Notes under the pieces: generated by a model | The model's input: the letters and a program-made list of their open reading frames with translations, nothing else | The model's database searches: none | What the model was told of the DNA's origin: nothing | From: Clavulina sp. PMI_390 | Taxonomy: Eukaryota; Basidiomycota; Agaricomycetes; Cantharellales; Hydnaceae | Assembly: GCA_015039315.1 (NCBI GenBank) | Contig: WIDE01000103.1 | Location: forward strand, 50,117-114,116 | DNA: 64,000 nucleotides | Direction of reading: 5' to 3' | Shown: positions 11,276 to 21,571 of the stretch, piece after piece | Position numbering within the stretch: position 1 is the stretch's first letter | Layout of the letters: each line of letters starts with the position of its first letter | Made by a program: the position numbers and the translations under genes

Positions 11276-11977
11276 GGAATACACCTAATGTGTCACTCCG
11301 ACGGACTTGAGTTCAGTTCTTTTAGGTCACCTGCACTGGGCCGGGAAGCATGTCAGTTGATGTCAAGCCATCTATCACATGCTAGTGTGCCGCTTAACGA
11401 GCCCATCAACGTTGTAGCTACACTCAACTTCAGACCAGATTTGTATTTATGATACTGCCAGCCAACCGTCAAGCAAATATGGGCACCATCGAGTAAGCTC
11501 ACGAGATCACGTTATATGACAGGGTAGTGCACAAACTCCAGTCCACTCAGGCCATTGAGCGGGTGCGTATGGGATTTAGAGTAGTCTCGATGACAGAATT
11601 ATAATGTATTGAATACACGTTATCCTCCGGAGGGTCCAACACGGGATTCCTGACCTCGTGAGCTTGCTTGATTTTCTTCGAATGAGATCGACGAGCCACT
11701 AAAAATCTCGACGCAACTTCCCACAAAGCACCTCCGAGAGCTATTCTCTTCGCCCTAAGGGCCGAGCAGCTGATGGAGTAAACTCGGTGGTTCTTCGCCG
11801 TGGTGAGGTCGTCATGTAACTAATGGAATAAACCCCCTTGGGCTCGCAAAACCAGCAGCAATATGTCATGAAGCAGTGGAATGACATTTGATATTTCCAT
11901 TGAAAAACTTGTCAAGCCCCTTCCGGCTTTCGAACTCCGCTCGATTCATTGCCCGTATGAACGATCCCCATCTACAG

Positions 11978-11983
11978 TATAAG
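11978..11983 (+). promoter_or_regulatory. TATA-like box of NTF2-like copy E
   Basis: TATAAG lies 74 bases before the start codon, as in copy A. Confidence 0.45.
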
Positions 11984-12051
11984 ACTCACCCCGGTCACCG
12001 CTATTACTCTCTCCACAATATCGAACTAACTTCTACAGGTTCTCATCTGCC

Positions 12052-12811
12052 ATGGGTATCGAGGAAATTGCTCAGGCCGTAAGCTTCTGGGAACAGTCCC
12101 ATGCTCGAGACTGACATAGATCCGCTTCTTTGTAGTTTATCGACGAGTATTATGCTCTGCTAGACATCGGCGATCCATCTTCCCGCTCACGTCTAGCCCC
12201 GCTCTACGTATGTTGACCCCTCTCTCCCCGCGCTGGAGCTCTATATCCTACTTATGAGCGGGAATATGTAAATAACGGATCGTTTAGCGAAGCGACTCGC
12301 AGCTGACCTGGGGCATAGCGTCATATAGAGGGACGGACGCCATCATCAAATTCCTCCAAGTAAGCTGCCGAGTCGTCCTATGATCTCCCCTTCGTGCGTT
12401 TTTACTGACATACTCGACCTCGAGTCTGTCCCCAACATGAACCATGTCCCTGACCCTCCGAAGGTGACGATAATTCCAGAAACAGGGTCAATCTTTGTCG
12501 AGGTCACCGGGAAACTTCAGGTGAGAGAGAAAGTCATCGCAGATATCATTGGCACTTGAATTCAGTCCATCGATATGTGGCTAACACAAAATTTGCCCGC
12601 TGGCGCATAGCTTGGGCGGCAAGATGAATCTGCGTATACTGAGAAGTTCTTGCTCGTTTCCAAAGGCCAGGGCGACTTATATAACATGTAGGTCCATTTT
12701 GTCCTACGTCGAGCACGCATTGTCGAGCTCGGACAATATTAATCTAATTTGTCCTAAAATTTTTCCTCCGCCAGATTAACCCAGGTATTTACTCAGACTA
12801 GCTTGTACTAA
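12052..12811 (+). CDS. NTF2-like protein, copy E (126 aa, 6 exons)
   Basis: Exons 12052-12078, 12136-12207, 12288-12359, 12425-12520, 12611-12687 and 12775-12811 give 126 aa. It has FIDEYYALLDIG, QLTWG, YRGTDAIIKFLQ, a PNMNHV turn, IFVEVTGKLQ and AYTEKFLLVSKGQG, matching the NTF2 order. It is the most diverged member but keeps every intron position and phase, and exons 3, 4 and 5 keep the 72, 96 and 77 nt lengths. The second exon has a three-residue insertion relative to C and D. The short C terminus resembles copy B more than D. Role unknown beyond the fold. Confidence 0.78.
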
Positions 12812-13371
12812 TGCTAGTTGGAATGAGGTGTAGCTTGGGACGAAAGATGGATGCCGTAGTACCAGTACCTGGCATAGAAAAGCTTCAAGCCAGTGCTATG
12901 ATAATCTCCTACTTCCCCACGAATAGTGTCTTCCTCCGAGTCTGCGCGATCAATTCGGGGCTAGAGGGCCGATTCTTCTATCGTCAAACAATTGTATATC
13001 AGTAACTGGCATAGTTGTCGTCCCTCGGAGAGAAAAAAAAGTCGTCTGGCCATTTACCCTTCGTGGGGGAACAGAGGATGGTCGTGCGCCGTTGAACTCT
13101 TCAATCATGCACCACGGTTGAGACTCGCAACTATAACAAGAACTCATCGAAGGGAACAAGCTGTTTTCTTCTAATTTTTGGGTGAGCGATCGTACCACAC
13201 ACATCTCCCTAAGAGATTTCAACTGATTTCAGCATGGAAAACGCTCAAGAATTATTGGATATTTCGGTACAAAAAGCAGTCCATAGGTCTCAGTGAACCA
13301 CCACATGCTAAAGCAGACTGAGACGACAAGATGATAAGTGCCCGACAAGCAGGGGAGGGCCTTGGAGCATT
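12812..13371. other. convergent intergenic between NTF2-E and RPA2
   Basis: No intact gene. A fragment resembling RPA2 exon 5 lies at 13178-13222 on the minus strand (listed separately). Confidence 0.5.
13178..13222 (-). pseudogene. decayed fragment resembling the RPA2 exon 5 boundary
   Basis: On the minus strand this reads GAAATCTCTTAGGGAGATGT followed by GTGTGGTACGATC. It parallels the intron 4/exon 5 junction of the neighbouring RPA2 gene at 13935-13975 (splice acceptor, then DMCWVRI). Similarity fades within about 45 bases. It could be a remnant of a partial local duplication, or chance. Confidence 0.35.
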
Positions 13372-14581
13372 TTACGCGGCAATGAAGTGATCCTAGATGA
13401 CGGGTTTGACAGTGAGTAAGGATCGTAGGTAAAGATTGAGCCGGGAGACGAACGTCATCAACGCCAGCATAGATGTACCCGTTGTCTTGCAAATAATCGA
13501 TCGCTTCACTGAAAATGTAGAAGAATGATCAGAGGGGAATAAGCAAACACCGCAGAAAAGATATATCTCACGAGATCTGCTGGGCATTCGCCCCATCCCG
13601 AATACCGCGAGCGATGTCGGTCATCAACACCCCATCATCACTCGTAGTATGGTCTTTGATCCACGCCAGCATCCTCCGCGCGACTGGGGGCAGATCAGCA
13701 TATTGAGAATCCTCACCCGAGGTCGCCCCACCAGCCGTATACGCGGACGGAACGCCAGCTCCACCGCCGCCCCCACCAGGTTGCCCATTCTCTCCAAGAG
13801 GCCCTTTCGTGATGTAGAGATGCGCTTGTAGAGCCTCCAGCTGCGAGTAGAAGATCTCGTTGTGGTCCACAACGCGCGAGATACTGGCTGCAGTGATCAT
13901 CCGCTTTTCTTGGAAGTTGCGAATGTGGCCGACGATTCGCACCCAGCACATGTCCCTGAGGGATTTCGAAGAGAGGGTCAGTTTATGAGCCGAGGAGGCC
14001 TGGTCTATCCTCCCATGGTGCGACTTACGGAAGATTATCCACAAGAGAATCTGCGTCTATTGATGAATCTCCCATCCATAAGCGAACCTCAATACTACCG
14101 GTCCCGTCAATAACTTTCATGTTGACATTTGATGCACCTCCGACAACGTTCAACACCTGCGCAGTGAAAGTCACCTGCACGTCGGAAACACCAGAAGGGA
14201 TGATTAGCCTGCGTTGCACGGTAGAGCAGCAATTTGTCGTCACTCGCTCACCTGTGTCGCATCCGACCCATCAATCCTGAACTCTGTCGAGTCGACATGG
14301 ACCTCTTGCGCGTCAATGATTTGACGAATCGTCACAGGTCTCAACGATGAAGCAAACGATGCCTAAGGGAATATGTGAGGCCCACAATGTCCTTCCGAGC
14401 AGGTCAGGTCTTCAGAGTCCGTACCTTTGCACCAGAGGGAGAGTTCGCGCTTCCTTGAGAGCCAGGAGTATAGCCGCCTCCACCACCACTACCGTGCCAT
14501 CCTAAAACAGAGACGTCGGTGAGCTCCTGAGGGCAAACTACCGCATATCAGAAGGTGTCGTCTCAGTCGCGTACCAGACAT
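13372..14581 (-). CDS. RPA2: replication protein A, 32-kDa subunit
   Basis: Seven exons on the complement (14575-14581, 14425-14501, 14252-14362, 14029-14174, 13572-13955, 13454-13508, 13372-13392) give 266 aa, the usual RPA32 size. Order: a Gly/Ser-rich N terminus (MSGWHGSGGGGG, the region phosphorylated in homologues), then the OB-fold (LRPVTIRQIIDAQ, VTFTAQVLNVV, MKVIDGTGSIEVRLW, DMCWVRIVGHIRNFQEKRMI, the NEIFYSQLEALQAHLYITKG helix). A linker leads to the winged helix ending AIDYLQDNGYIYAGVDDDHFIAA, the last motif restored only by splicing exon 6 to a 21-nt exon 7. RPA2 is the middle subunit of the heterotrimer that coats single-stranded DNA in replication, repair and checkpoint signalling. 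The first exon is only 7 nt. The gene is followed upstream by REV1 on the same strand. Confidence 0.93.
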
Positions 14582-14876
14582 TTTGAAGTGAACGAACGGG
14601 GATCTGGGAGCTTATGTGCCAAATTTAGACCTTTGACGAGAGCGAAATGGCCGGAGTAGGGAGATCGAGGTTCAGATGGTGGATGCGAGACGCGGTGGCT
14701 GTTTGGGATAAGCAACTGTAAACAACGCGTCGCGTGCGTGATTAGCTAGCTGGGTTCTTACATTCAGTGTTTTACAAATTAGCCCTTTCAACTGTCCCTC
14801 TAATAAACGCCCGGCCATCATTACTTATTGTAATCATAAATCACATAAGAATAGTGCATAATCATATGACGTCCAG

Positions 14877-17800
14877 TCACTTCAGAGAAATAGATCCGCC
14901 AAACCTTTTTCGCGCTACTTCATCCACCGAGATCTTCACCTTCCAGAATGCCATCCACCACAGGGCGGCTGGACTCCGCACCATTTCGGGCTTATCTCCC
15001 TCGTCAGTAGCCGCAGAAGCCTCACTGATCTCCTCAGTCGCCCACCTCGCACGGCACAGAAACAACCACCACTTGAGAACACCAGTAACTTTCTCAAGCG
15101 CGAGCATCCCTTGCTTCTCGAAGCACCTCAGTAAGAAATCACAGAAGCTATTCACAGCATCGGGCTCTGGGCCTTCGAGCAACCCAGAGTTCACCCATTT
15201 GGTCATGAGATCTTGTAGCTGCTCGGTCGTTCGCGCCTTCTTCAGAGCTGGGGCTGGAGTAAAGCGTGCAACAGGCATCTCGGCGATCCGGTTTGAGCGG
15301 CCGCGTCCGCGTCCACGGGTGCCTCCAGGACCAGGCACCAAAGAGACGGATCGCGACCGCGACCTGGGATCCCGGAGATTGCGCATTAGAATCCTCTGTG
15401 CGCCAAGCTGCTCTCTCTGCAACTCTGGCGGGAGTGCTCGATATACCTCCGGGTCAATATCGAGTTCTCGGAGCTCTACGTCGGAGATGTGCTGCGCTGG
15501 CTGCCCACGCTTGGCGAAAATGCTGTAGTGCTGCTGTTTGGTGGGAGATGTGCTGCCCGTGCTAGGCATCATATTGCGCGCGATACGCTTCACGGTAGCG
15601 ATATCCTTGGACTTGCTTGTAAAGTCTGGCGCGGGTATTGGAGTGGTGGAGCGTGTCAGGCCATGGTCTTCCTCCCCAGTGAGATCAATCGAAGCTTCTC
15701 TGCTATTGCCCAGGATGCTAGAATAGCGTGGCCCAGCAGGAGAGCGAGCACGCGAGGAGGGCAGCGCGGGCGGAAGATGTTGAGCCTTTGCTTTAACCGG
15801 TAGCTGAGGTGCTGCCTGCGCGGGCGCCTTTGGTACAAAACTAAGCTTAGTCTGCTTTTCCTGTGCGATACTCTCCGCGTTCTGCAGATTCGTGATCCCG
15901 ATTCCTACGCCTCGCATGTCAACCACATCTCGCTCTGTGGCATGGTGGGCCTGTATGAGTCTCCACGCGGCCATAGAGATGATATTCGCATCAGCTGTGC
16001 CAGTGCCATTGGGCCCGTAGATCGTTGTACTATAGTTGAAAGTATCGCATGCGCCGTGTCCAAGAAATTTGGGTGCTTCGGTTGGGGCATCAGTGGAACG
16101 TCGCATTAGGGATAGGGAGAGAGAGCGGCCGATGAGGGAATCTGCATCAAGGCGAGCAGCAACCTCCTTTCCCAGAGCGAAAAGGAATGTCCGGACTTGC
16201 TCTAGGCTCTCGAACCGAACGGCGTACTGCACAAAAGAAAGGGCAATTAATCCGACGCTCGCCTCATTGATCAAGAGACAGACGGAAGGTGACGCACATT
16301 GATATTGGCTGAAACGCTCTTCCGTATCTCGTCGCCTTTCAGCTTCCGATCATCTTCACCCTTGACGAACCTGAAGAGCTTGGACCCAGTGCCAGGCCCG
16401 AGAACTTTTTGCAGTGCGGCTTCGTCATTCAGTTTCTGCACCTCTCCACATGTGCTGAACTTCCATTTGTTCTTGATCTTCTCGACGTTGCTCCACCCGA
16501 ATCCAGGGAGGACGCCAAGGTCGAGGGGGGCAAGATGCTCCATGGCATTTTCACGCAGTAAATGAAATGATCCTGCCGGTTTGGCGGTCTTTGTGGCGAT
16601 GCGTGCCAGCAGCATGCTCTCGCCGATACCTATACTGACTGCCACGTAGAATGAACGCAAACGTTAACTTGCGAATGCTTATGAAGTCGCCTACTCTGGT
16701 GTTTCCAACACACCTTCGCATGATGTCTGAGCTCGCAGATCAGCACGGATTTTCTCAGCCACACGTTTCGCGGGATCAGCCTCGTCGTGATCGGCGACTA
16801 CATTTGCCTCTTCGGCAACGCGAGTGGACACATCAATCATCGCTTCGTCAACAGATGTCACCTCAAGCTCATCTGCATAACGAAGCAGGGTATTGTAGAA
16901 TTTGATAGAGAAGTCCTTGTACCTGTTGCACGAGTTTTAGTGAGCTCGACTGAATGAGCATACTCAGTGGAAGTGAAATTTTACCTCTCAAACTCGTACG
17001 GAATAGTGCGTAGGTCAGGGCACAGTTTCTTCGCTTGGCCAAGACTATTATTGCCAATAAACGCCAATTCAGGTAGTGGAACTTCCGAAGCCTTCGCTCA
17101 CCTCATTCCATTCTTGACGCCTTTCGCCCTAGCCTCATAACTCGCACTTGCGATCTCACTTGTACTGTGAGCAACAAACTCGCCCGTTTTTGTCGCAACA
17201 CTTGCATTTTCGTCCCCTGCTGCCGTAGCGTGACAGACAGCAACAGGAAGACCTTTGAGTTCTGGGCGAGTAGTAAGTCCAGCAGAAACGAAGAAAGAAT
17301 CGAAGTCGCAATGCATGATGACTCGCTTGGGTGGAGACGTTGCATCAACACTTGCCCTTGACCTAACATCTCTACCCGTTGGTCGCCCATGCTTCGCCTT
17401 AAGGGGAGAAGCTGGAGCAACGACCAATTGATCCCCGAGCATGCTATGCTCTATATCTTCTCTTGTTTGCTTTGCTTGCTGGCCGGAACGTGCACGTTTT
17501 ACCAACAACTTGAGCTCGCTCTTCCATGTTGAGAGATAGTGGAGCCGAGAGCGCTTGAAGTAATGCTCAACAAAAGGGGCGCCTCCTGCGGACGTATTTG
17601 CAAGGCGCCATGCAGGGTCCTGCATGAGACGAGCGGCATTGAGGTTCGTTGGGTGGGATGCATATGAGGGCTTGGGTTTTGCCTCAGCTGGAGGCGGATC
17701 CTCGCCGTTCACTAGCTTGCTAGTTGATTCTTGCGGCACTCGAGGAGAGTGGTCACTACTAGTACTATATTTGGGAGCATCAATGGGAACGGGGAGCTTA

Positions 17801-18732
17801 GTCGTAGGTGCGGAAAGAGAAGGTGGGGCAGGTTTTGAAGTTGCAAAGGTTTCGACGAGCTTAACCTGTGTTCCTTGAGTCGTGGGTGCTTGGACGTCTG
17901 GCCTGACGCCTTCTGTTTTGCGTAACATGTAATCACGCCAGGGCAGGAGTTTCCCTGCTTGCACACTCTCGACCACCCAAGCAGGTGTGACAACTTTGAG
18001 ATTTGCATACTCTTTCCACTTGCTTGGGGTAAGCTGCTCTGCTATCACATGAGTCCTAGAATAGGCTATTGAGCATGATCACATGGTAAGCGACGAAAAA
18101 GGGGACGTACACCATGGACTTGCGATCGAGATACGCGTGGAATATGCCACCATGCTCGAGAATCATGACACGAAGCTCTTGAAGGGGTGGACGAGTGAAG
18201 CCGTTAATCTAAACATATTTAAGCCCCCAGAAGTCGCACGAAGGAGTAACCAGCTCACATAGACCTGCACACCTTTGAACAGCAGAGGTTTGCCGGAGCC
18301 TACGCCGTCTTGGATAGATGTATTTTGATTTTGCAACTTTGCCCTTTTACGGGTCATGTACTCTCCGAAGCCACCAAACTTGGATGGTCCATAAACATCG
18401 TCGGCCGCACCACTCTTGGGTCCACTAGCTGCTTGAGAGCGTGCAACATGCGACAGGTCGTGAATGTGCACCAGTTCGGGACTAGGTGACCGAGCTCGCT
18501 TTCCAAGGGTGGTTCCACCACTTATGAGGCTAGATTCGCCGAGGGGATTTATGTAATTCGCAACAGGAATTGCCTGTGAAGGCGTAGGCTGGTGAATGGC
18601 TGATTCGGGGGTGAGTGGTATTCGCGCAAGAGCCTCGAGATATTCAGGATCATCATCAAATAAATCTTGGGATACGTTAATATTCTGGGACATTATTTCG
18701 CCGCTTGCAGAGGTCACCAAGGTGGTAAACAA
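14877..18732 (-). CDS. REV1: DNA repair protein REV1 (Y-family dCMP transferase)
   Basis: Seven exons on the complement (18259-18732, 18111-18208, 17102-18055, 16985-17044, 16714-16922, 16298-16638, 14877-16226) give 1161 aa. Domains in order: BRCT at about 150-235 (KGVQVY, RVMILEHGG, TPAWVVESVQAGKLLPW); the Rev1-specific SRLHYLSTWK motif; the polymerase palm with HCDFDSFF (carboxylate at 441) and SVDEA (D554, E555); little-finger motifs VSANINYAVRF, GHGACD and DMRGVGI; a ubiquitin-binding motif DIDPEVYRALPPELQ near 968-985; and a C-terminal helical domain of the kind that docks Rev7 and other TLS polymerases. Catalytic residues are all present. REV1 inserts dCMP opposite damaged G and abasic sites and scaffolds Pol zeta. 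Alternative start: MSQNINVSQ at 18693. Confidence 0.95.
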
Positions 18733-19596
18733 GTCATAGTCGTGAGTGAGTCGCGTTGTATGGAGTTGTCATCATATATTTGGGACGGCGTGCCGATCCA
18801 AACCTCTGCCTTCAGCTCATGATGCATACAACAGGGATATTATATTACAGTTGATATGGGCTATCGATAATCCACCTGAATACGTGTCATCTTTGAATAT
18901 CTCCAACCAGCGCTCTCCCTATCTGATTGAAATGTTTCAACTCATCTTACTAAAGAGAACGACGTCAAGCTGGAGGAAAACCCTGCGGCCACAACCACGC
19001 TAATATAAAGCAGCACGAATATCGTTTGTATTCAAGCTCTCTCCATGTCATTGCCGCCGCTTAGATCATACACTCGTTTGTCACGACCTATAAGAGAGAC
19101 TGGAAACCTCCCTCGTCTGTCATGTATCCTTCCAAACGCACACCCGCACAGCTTCTTGCCCACGAATGGAATCGCGCTTGAAAAAAAGGTCTCTGACGGT
19201 GCCCAATATAAACACAGACGAGGAAGCGGCCACTCGCACCGTGAAAACCTTGAACTGAAATAACATCATTCTCCTTGCTATCCACTCGCCTACCTACCAG
19301 TTATGCCGCTTTCCCGGCGAACCGATCAATGGATAGCTCTTCCTGCTTCCTGATTTCTCATGGGATCGTATCCTAAATACCCTTCTGGATTATCGCTGGC
19401 ACAAGACGTAACGGTGCTGGTCTAACTATAGCCCCATACATCCACGATCCTGGGGCCGATGGCCGAAGCCGAATTATGAAAGACGTACGTATATGGAGGA
19501 AGCGCAAGGCTCAGAACTGTAGGTATAAGAGGGGCTGTACAAACAGGACTACTAACTTGCTCTACCCTTTGCTCGCAAAGATACAAGTACGGCACT
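18733..19596. other. intergenic with promoter of small secreted protein 1
   Basis: Frames here are short and motif-free. The right end shares blocks with the promoter of the second small secreted gene (GGGGCCGAT...CGAAGCCGAA and TATAAGAGGGG). Confidence 0.5.
19524..19533 (+). promoter_or_regulatory. TATA box shared by both small secreted genes (copy 1)
   Basis: TATAAGAGGGG lies about 73 bases before the start codon. The same 11 bases occur at 20781 before the paralogue. Confidence 0.6.
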
Positions 19597-19917
19597 ATGA
19601 GAGTAATCTTCTTCACGCAGCTGGCGTTGGCGTTGGTCATCTTCGCCCACGCCATCTCTATCCCCCGTTCCCCTTTGGAATTTGAGGTCAGTAGTCATGA
19701 CTCCGACCCCAGAGTCAATGAATCGGCCTTTCCCTAATCCCGGCTTTACCCCTCAGGTTGAACGTCCAGCCCTCATCGCACGTCATGCACTTGACTCTCG
19801 ACTAGACGGCGTATCGATTGACTATTGTAGCGACCCAAAGTGAGCCAATATAGGAGTCCAAGACTTTCCGATTGATAACATTACCGATTCCCCAGTGAAT
19901 GCTCGGCGACGACATGA
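19597..19917 (+). CDS. small secreted protein 1 (64 aa, 3 exons), unrecognised family
   Basis: Exons 19597-19686, 19757-19839 and 19896-19917 give 64 aa. Residues 1-20 form a signal peptide (MRVIFFTQLALALVIFAHA), followed by SIPRSPLEFE at the first exon end. The mature peptide ends DYCSDPNECSATT with only two cysteines, which could close a six-residue loop. I do not recognise the family. Both introns and phases match the paralogue at 20840, and the splice of the last 22-nt exon is what creates the shared YCSDPN.CS motif. Arg-containing sites before ALDSR might be processed by proteases, so a secreted peptide signal or effector is possible, but nothing in the sequence proves it. Confidence 0.65.
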
Positions 19918-20839
19918 ACAAAAGCACCGTCACGATAGCTTCTCTGTTATCCCAGCGTCTCTTTGGCCAGGGCCACCACTGAGTTGAAGGAATTGGCTAT
20001 CTCCGTCTTTAACAATGATTTGTGGTAGTTATATCGACAAATTGTAATTTGGGGGATCCTCCAAGTTTCAAAACTGAAGTCTACTGCTAAGTGACGGCGA
20101 CCATGAATCAAGTCAATTCTCAACTGAGAGAACATGAGTAACAGCGATCCCGGTGTACGGACACCAGCGTATCGTGGACAAGATTCGGCATAGAGCTGCG
20201 ATCCCATGTCCGGCAACGCACGAATGCCCTGTATCCTATCGATTGAGTGATGAGACGTGAGGGTGAAGGTTTTCCGCATGTCGCGTCCTGTGAATTAACA
20301 CCTGCGGTGCGATGCTCATCAGTCTGGCTCTCCTTCATGGGCCATTTACCTGATCCGATCCAATCTCGGATCATTTTTCAGGCGAATGAGCTACTACACA
20401 CAGCCTATCACCATCTCTTGTTCTCAAAATGCATTCTAGGTACTGAAAGGGCTGCTTCAGGGCGTCAATACGAGCTTTGCCGCACGATCTGATGCATCTA
20501 TTAGACATCTCCCTTCCATAACAACGTTCCTGACAACTCTCACCAAATTCCTATTCAGCCTCTCTTTCGGAGAATCTTTCAATGGGAAACTCTGCTTGTC
20601 ATGTTCTGAGAATCACATAGACATCACCTCCGAGCTGCCACCATCAAGAATAACGTAACAATCCTCATCTTTGGCGCCGCCCAACGGATATCCGGTATCG
20701 GGGCCGATACACGAAGCCGAAGTATTGGCCCACTTCCATGCCTCTGTAGGCGTGGTCGAGCGGTAGCCGATAGATACGCGTATAAGAGGGGTGAAGGGCT
20801 GCTAGTCTCCGTTGTTCCCCCACCCATCGTGATCAAACC
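19918..20839. other. intergenic between the two small secreted genes
   Basis: Holds the duplicated promoter of the second gene at its right end (GGGGCCGAT at about 20700 and TATAAGAGGGG at 20781). No other feature seen. Confidence 0.5.
20781..20791 (+). promoter_or_regulatory. TATA box shared by both small secreted genes (copy 2)
   Basis: TATAAGAGGGG lies 59 bases before the start codon of the paralogue, identical to the copy at 19524. Confidence 0.6.
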
Positions 20840-21169
20840 ATGAGGCTCATAACGCTCACGCTAGTTGGGCTGGTGGCGGCTGTCTTCACGAATGCTCTGG
20901 CTATCCCGCGCTCACCACTGGACGCCGAGGTCAGTGTGCATTACTTTCGAAATCAGCAGTCTCCTTTCCCCTAATCTCTCCCAATACCATAGATCGAACG
21001 TGTGGTGCTCCTCGAACGCGAGGATCTTGACTCCCGAGCCCCATTAGAGGGTCTATCGCCAGAGTACTGCAGCGACCCAAAGTAAGTCTATCTATTTTCG
21101 GAGCAGCAACCTTCGCAGTCATTGATATGCCCATTTCGATTCTGCAGTAGTTGCTCGTCAAGCACCTAA
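20840..21169 (+). CDS. small secreted protein 2 (66 aa, 3 exons), paralogue
   Basis: Exons 20840-20929, 20993-21081 and 21148-21169 give 66 aa: signal peptide MRL.. to NALA at about residue 21, then IPRSPLDAE, a variable middle with LDSR as in paralogue 1, and the C terminus EYCSDPNSCSSST. Exon 1 (90 nt) and exon 3 (22 nt) have the same length as in paralogue 1; exon 2 differs by six bases. Conservation is concentrated in IPRSPL, LDSR and YCSDPN.CS while the rest has diverged, a pattern expected of a real secreted peptide under selection. No homologous family known to me. Confidence 0.68.
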
Positions 21170-21571
21170 GCGCAGGTTCTCCCACAATGCCCTGTAGTAT
21201 TTTGGCCCTTTATTTCACAAATGATTTGTTCCTCGCATTTTGAAATCAATTCTGGCCCGTCAAGCCCTACTATTTTCAGGTGCTTTGTGAAAGCTAGACC
21301 CAGCCGTGATGATATAACAATCATTTAATGGAGTTAAGTGATACTGGATAGTGCTGAATCCATTGGAGACTAAATCTTCAAGATGCAAACTGATAAGGTG
21401 GATGGAGCAACGTGCTCGGTATGGATCATGCGAGGGGAAGAAAGTGATGAATAGTCGATGAATGAAGTGACGAATGTAGGAGGGATAAGGGCTTAAATGA
21501 ACAGGACATAAGTCAAATACAAGAAAAAGGATTCAGAGTTCAGAGTTCAGGGAATAGAGAGGCGCGAAAGC
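21170..21571. other. intergenic, 3' ends of secreted protein 2 and ARS2
   Basis: No coding or repeat signal; presumably 3' untranslated sequence of the two convergent genes. Confidence 0.5.

Larger units (their letters stand above)
11095..12051. other. intergenic before NTF2-like copy E
   Basis: Apart from the duplicated flank at 11231-11275 and the promoter of copy E, no feature is supported. Confidence 0.5.

Noticed and set aside
14767..15528. 253-aa plus-strand frame
   Set aside because: Lies antisense to the REV1 C-terminal exon, which has clear UBM and polymerase motifs.
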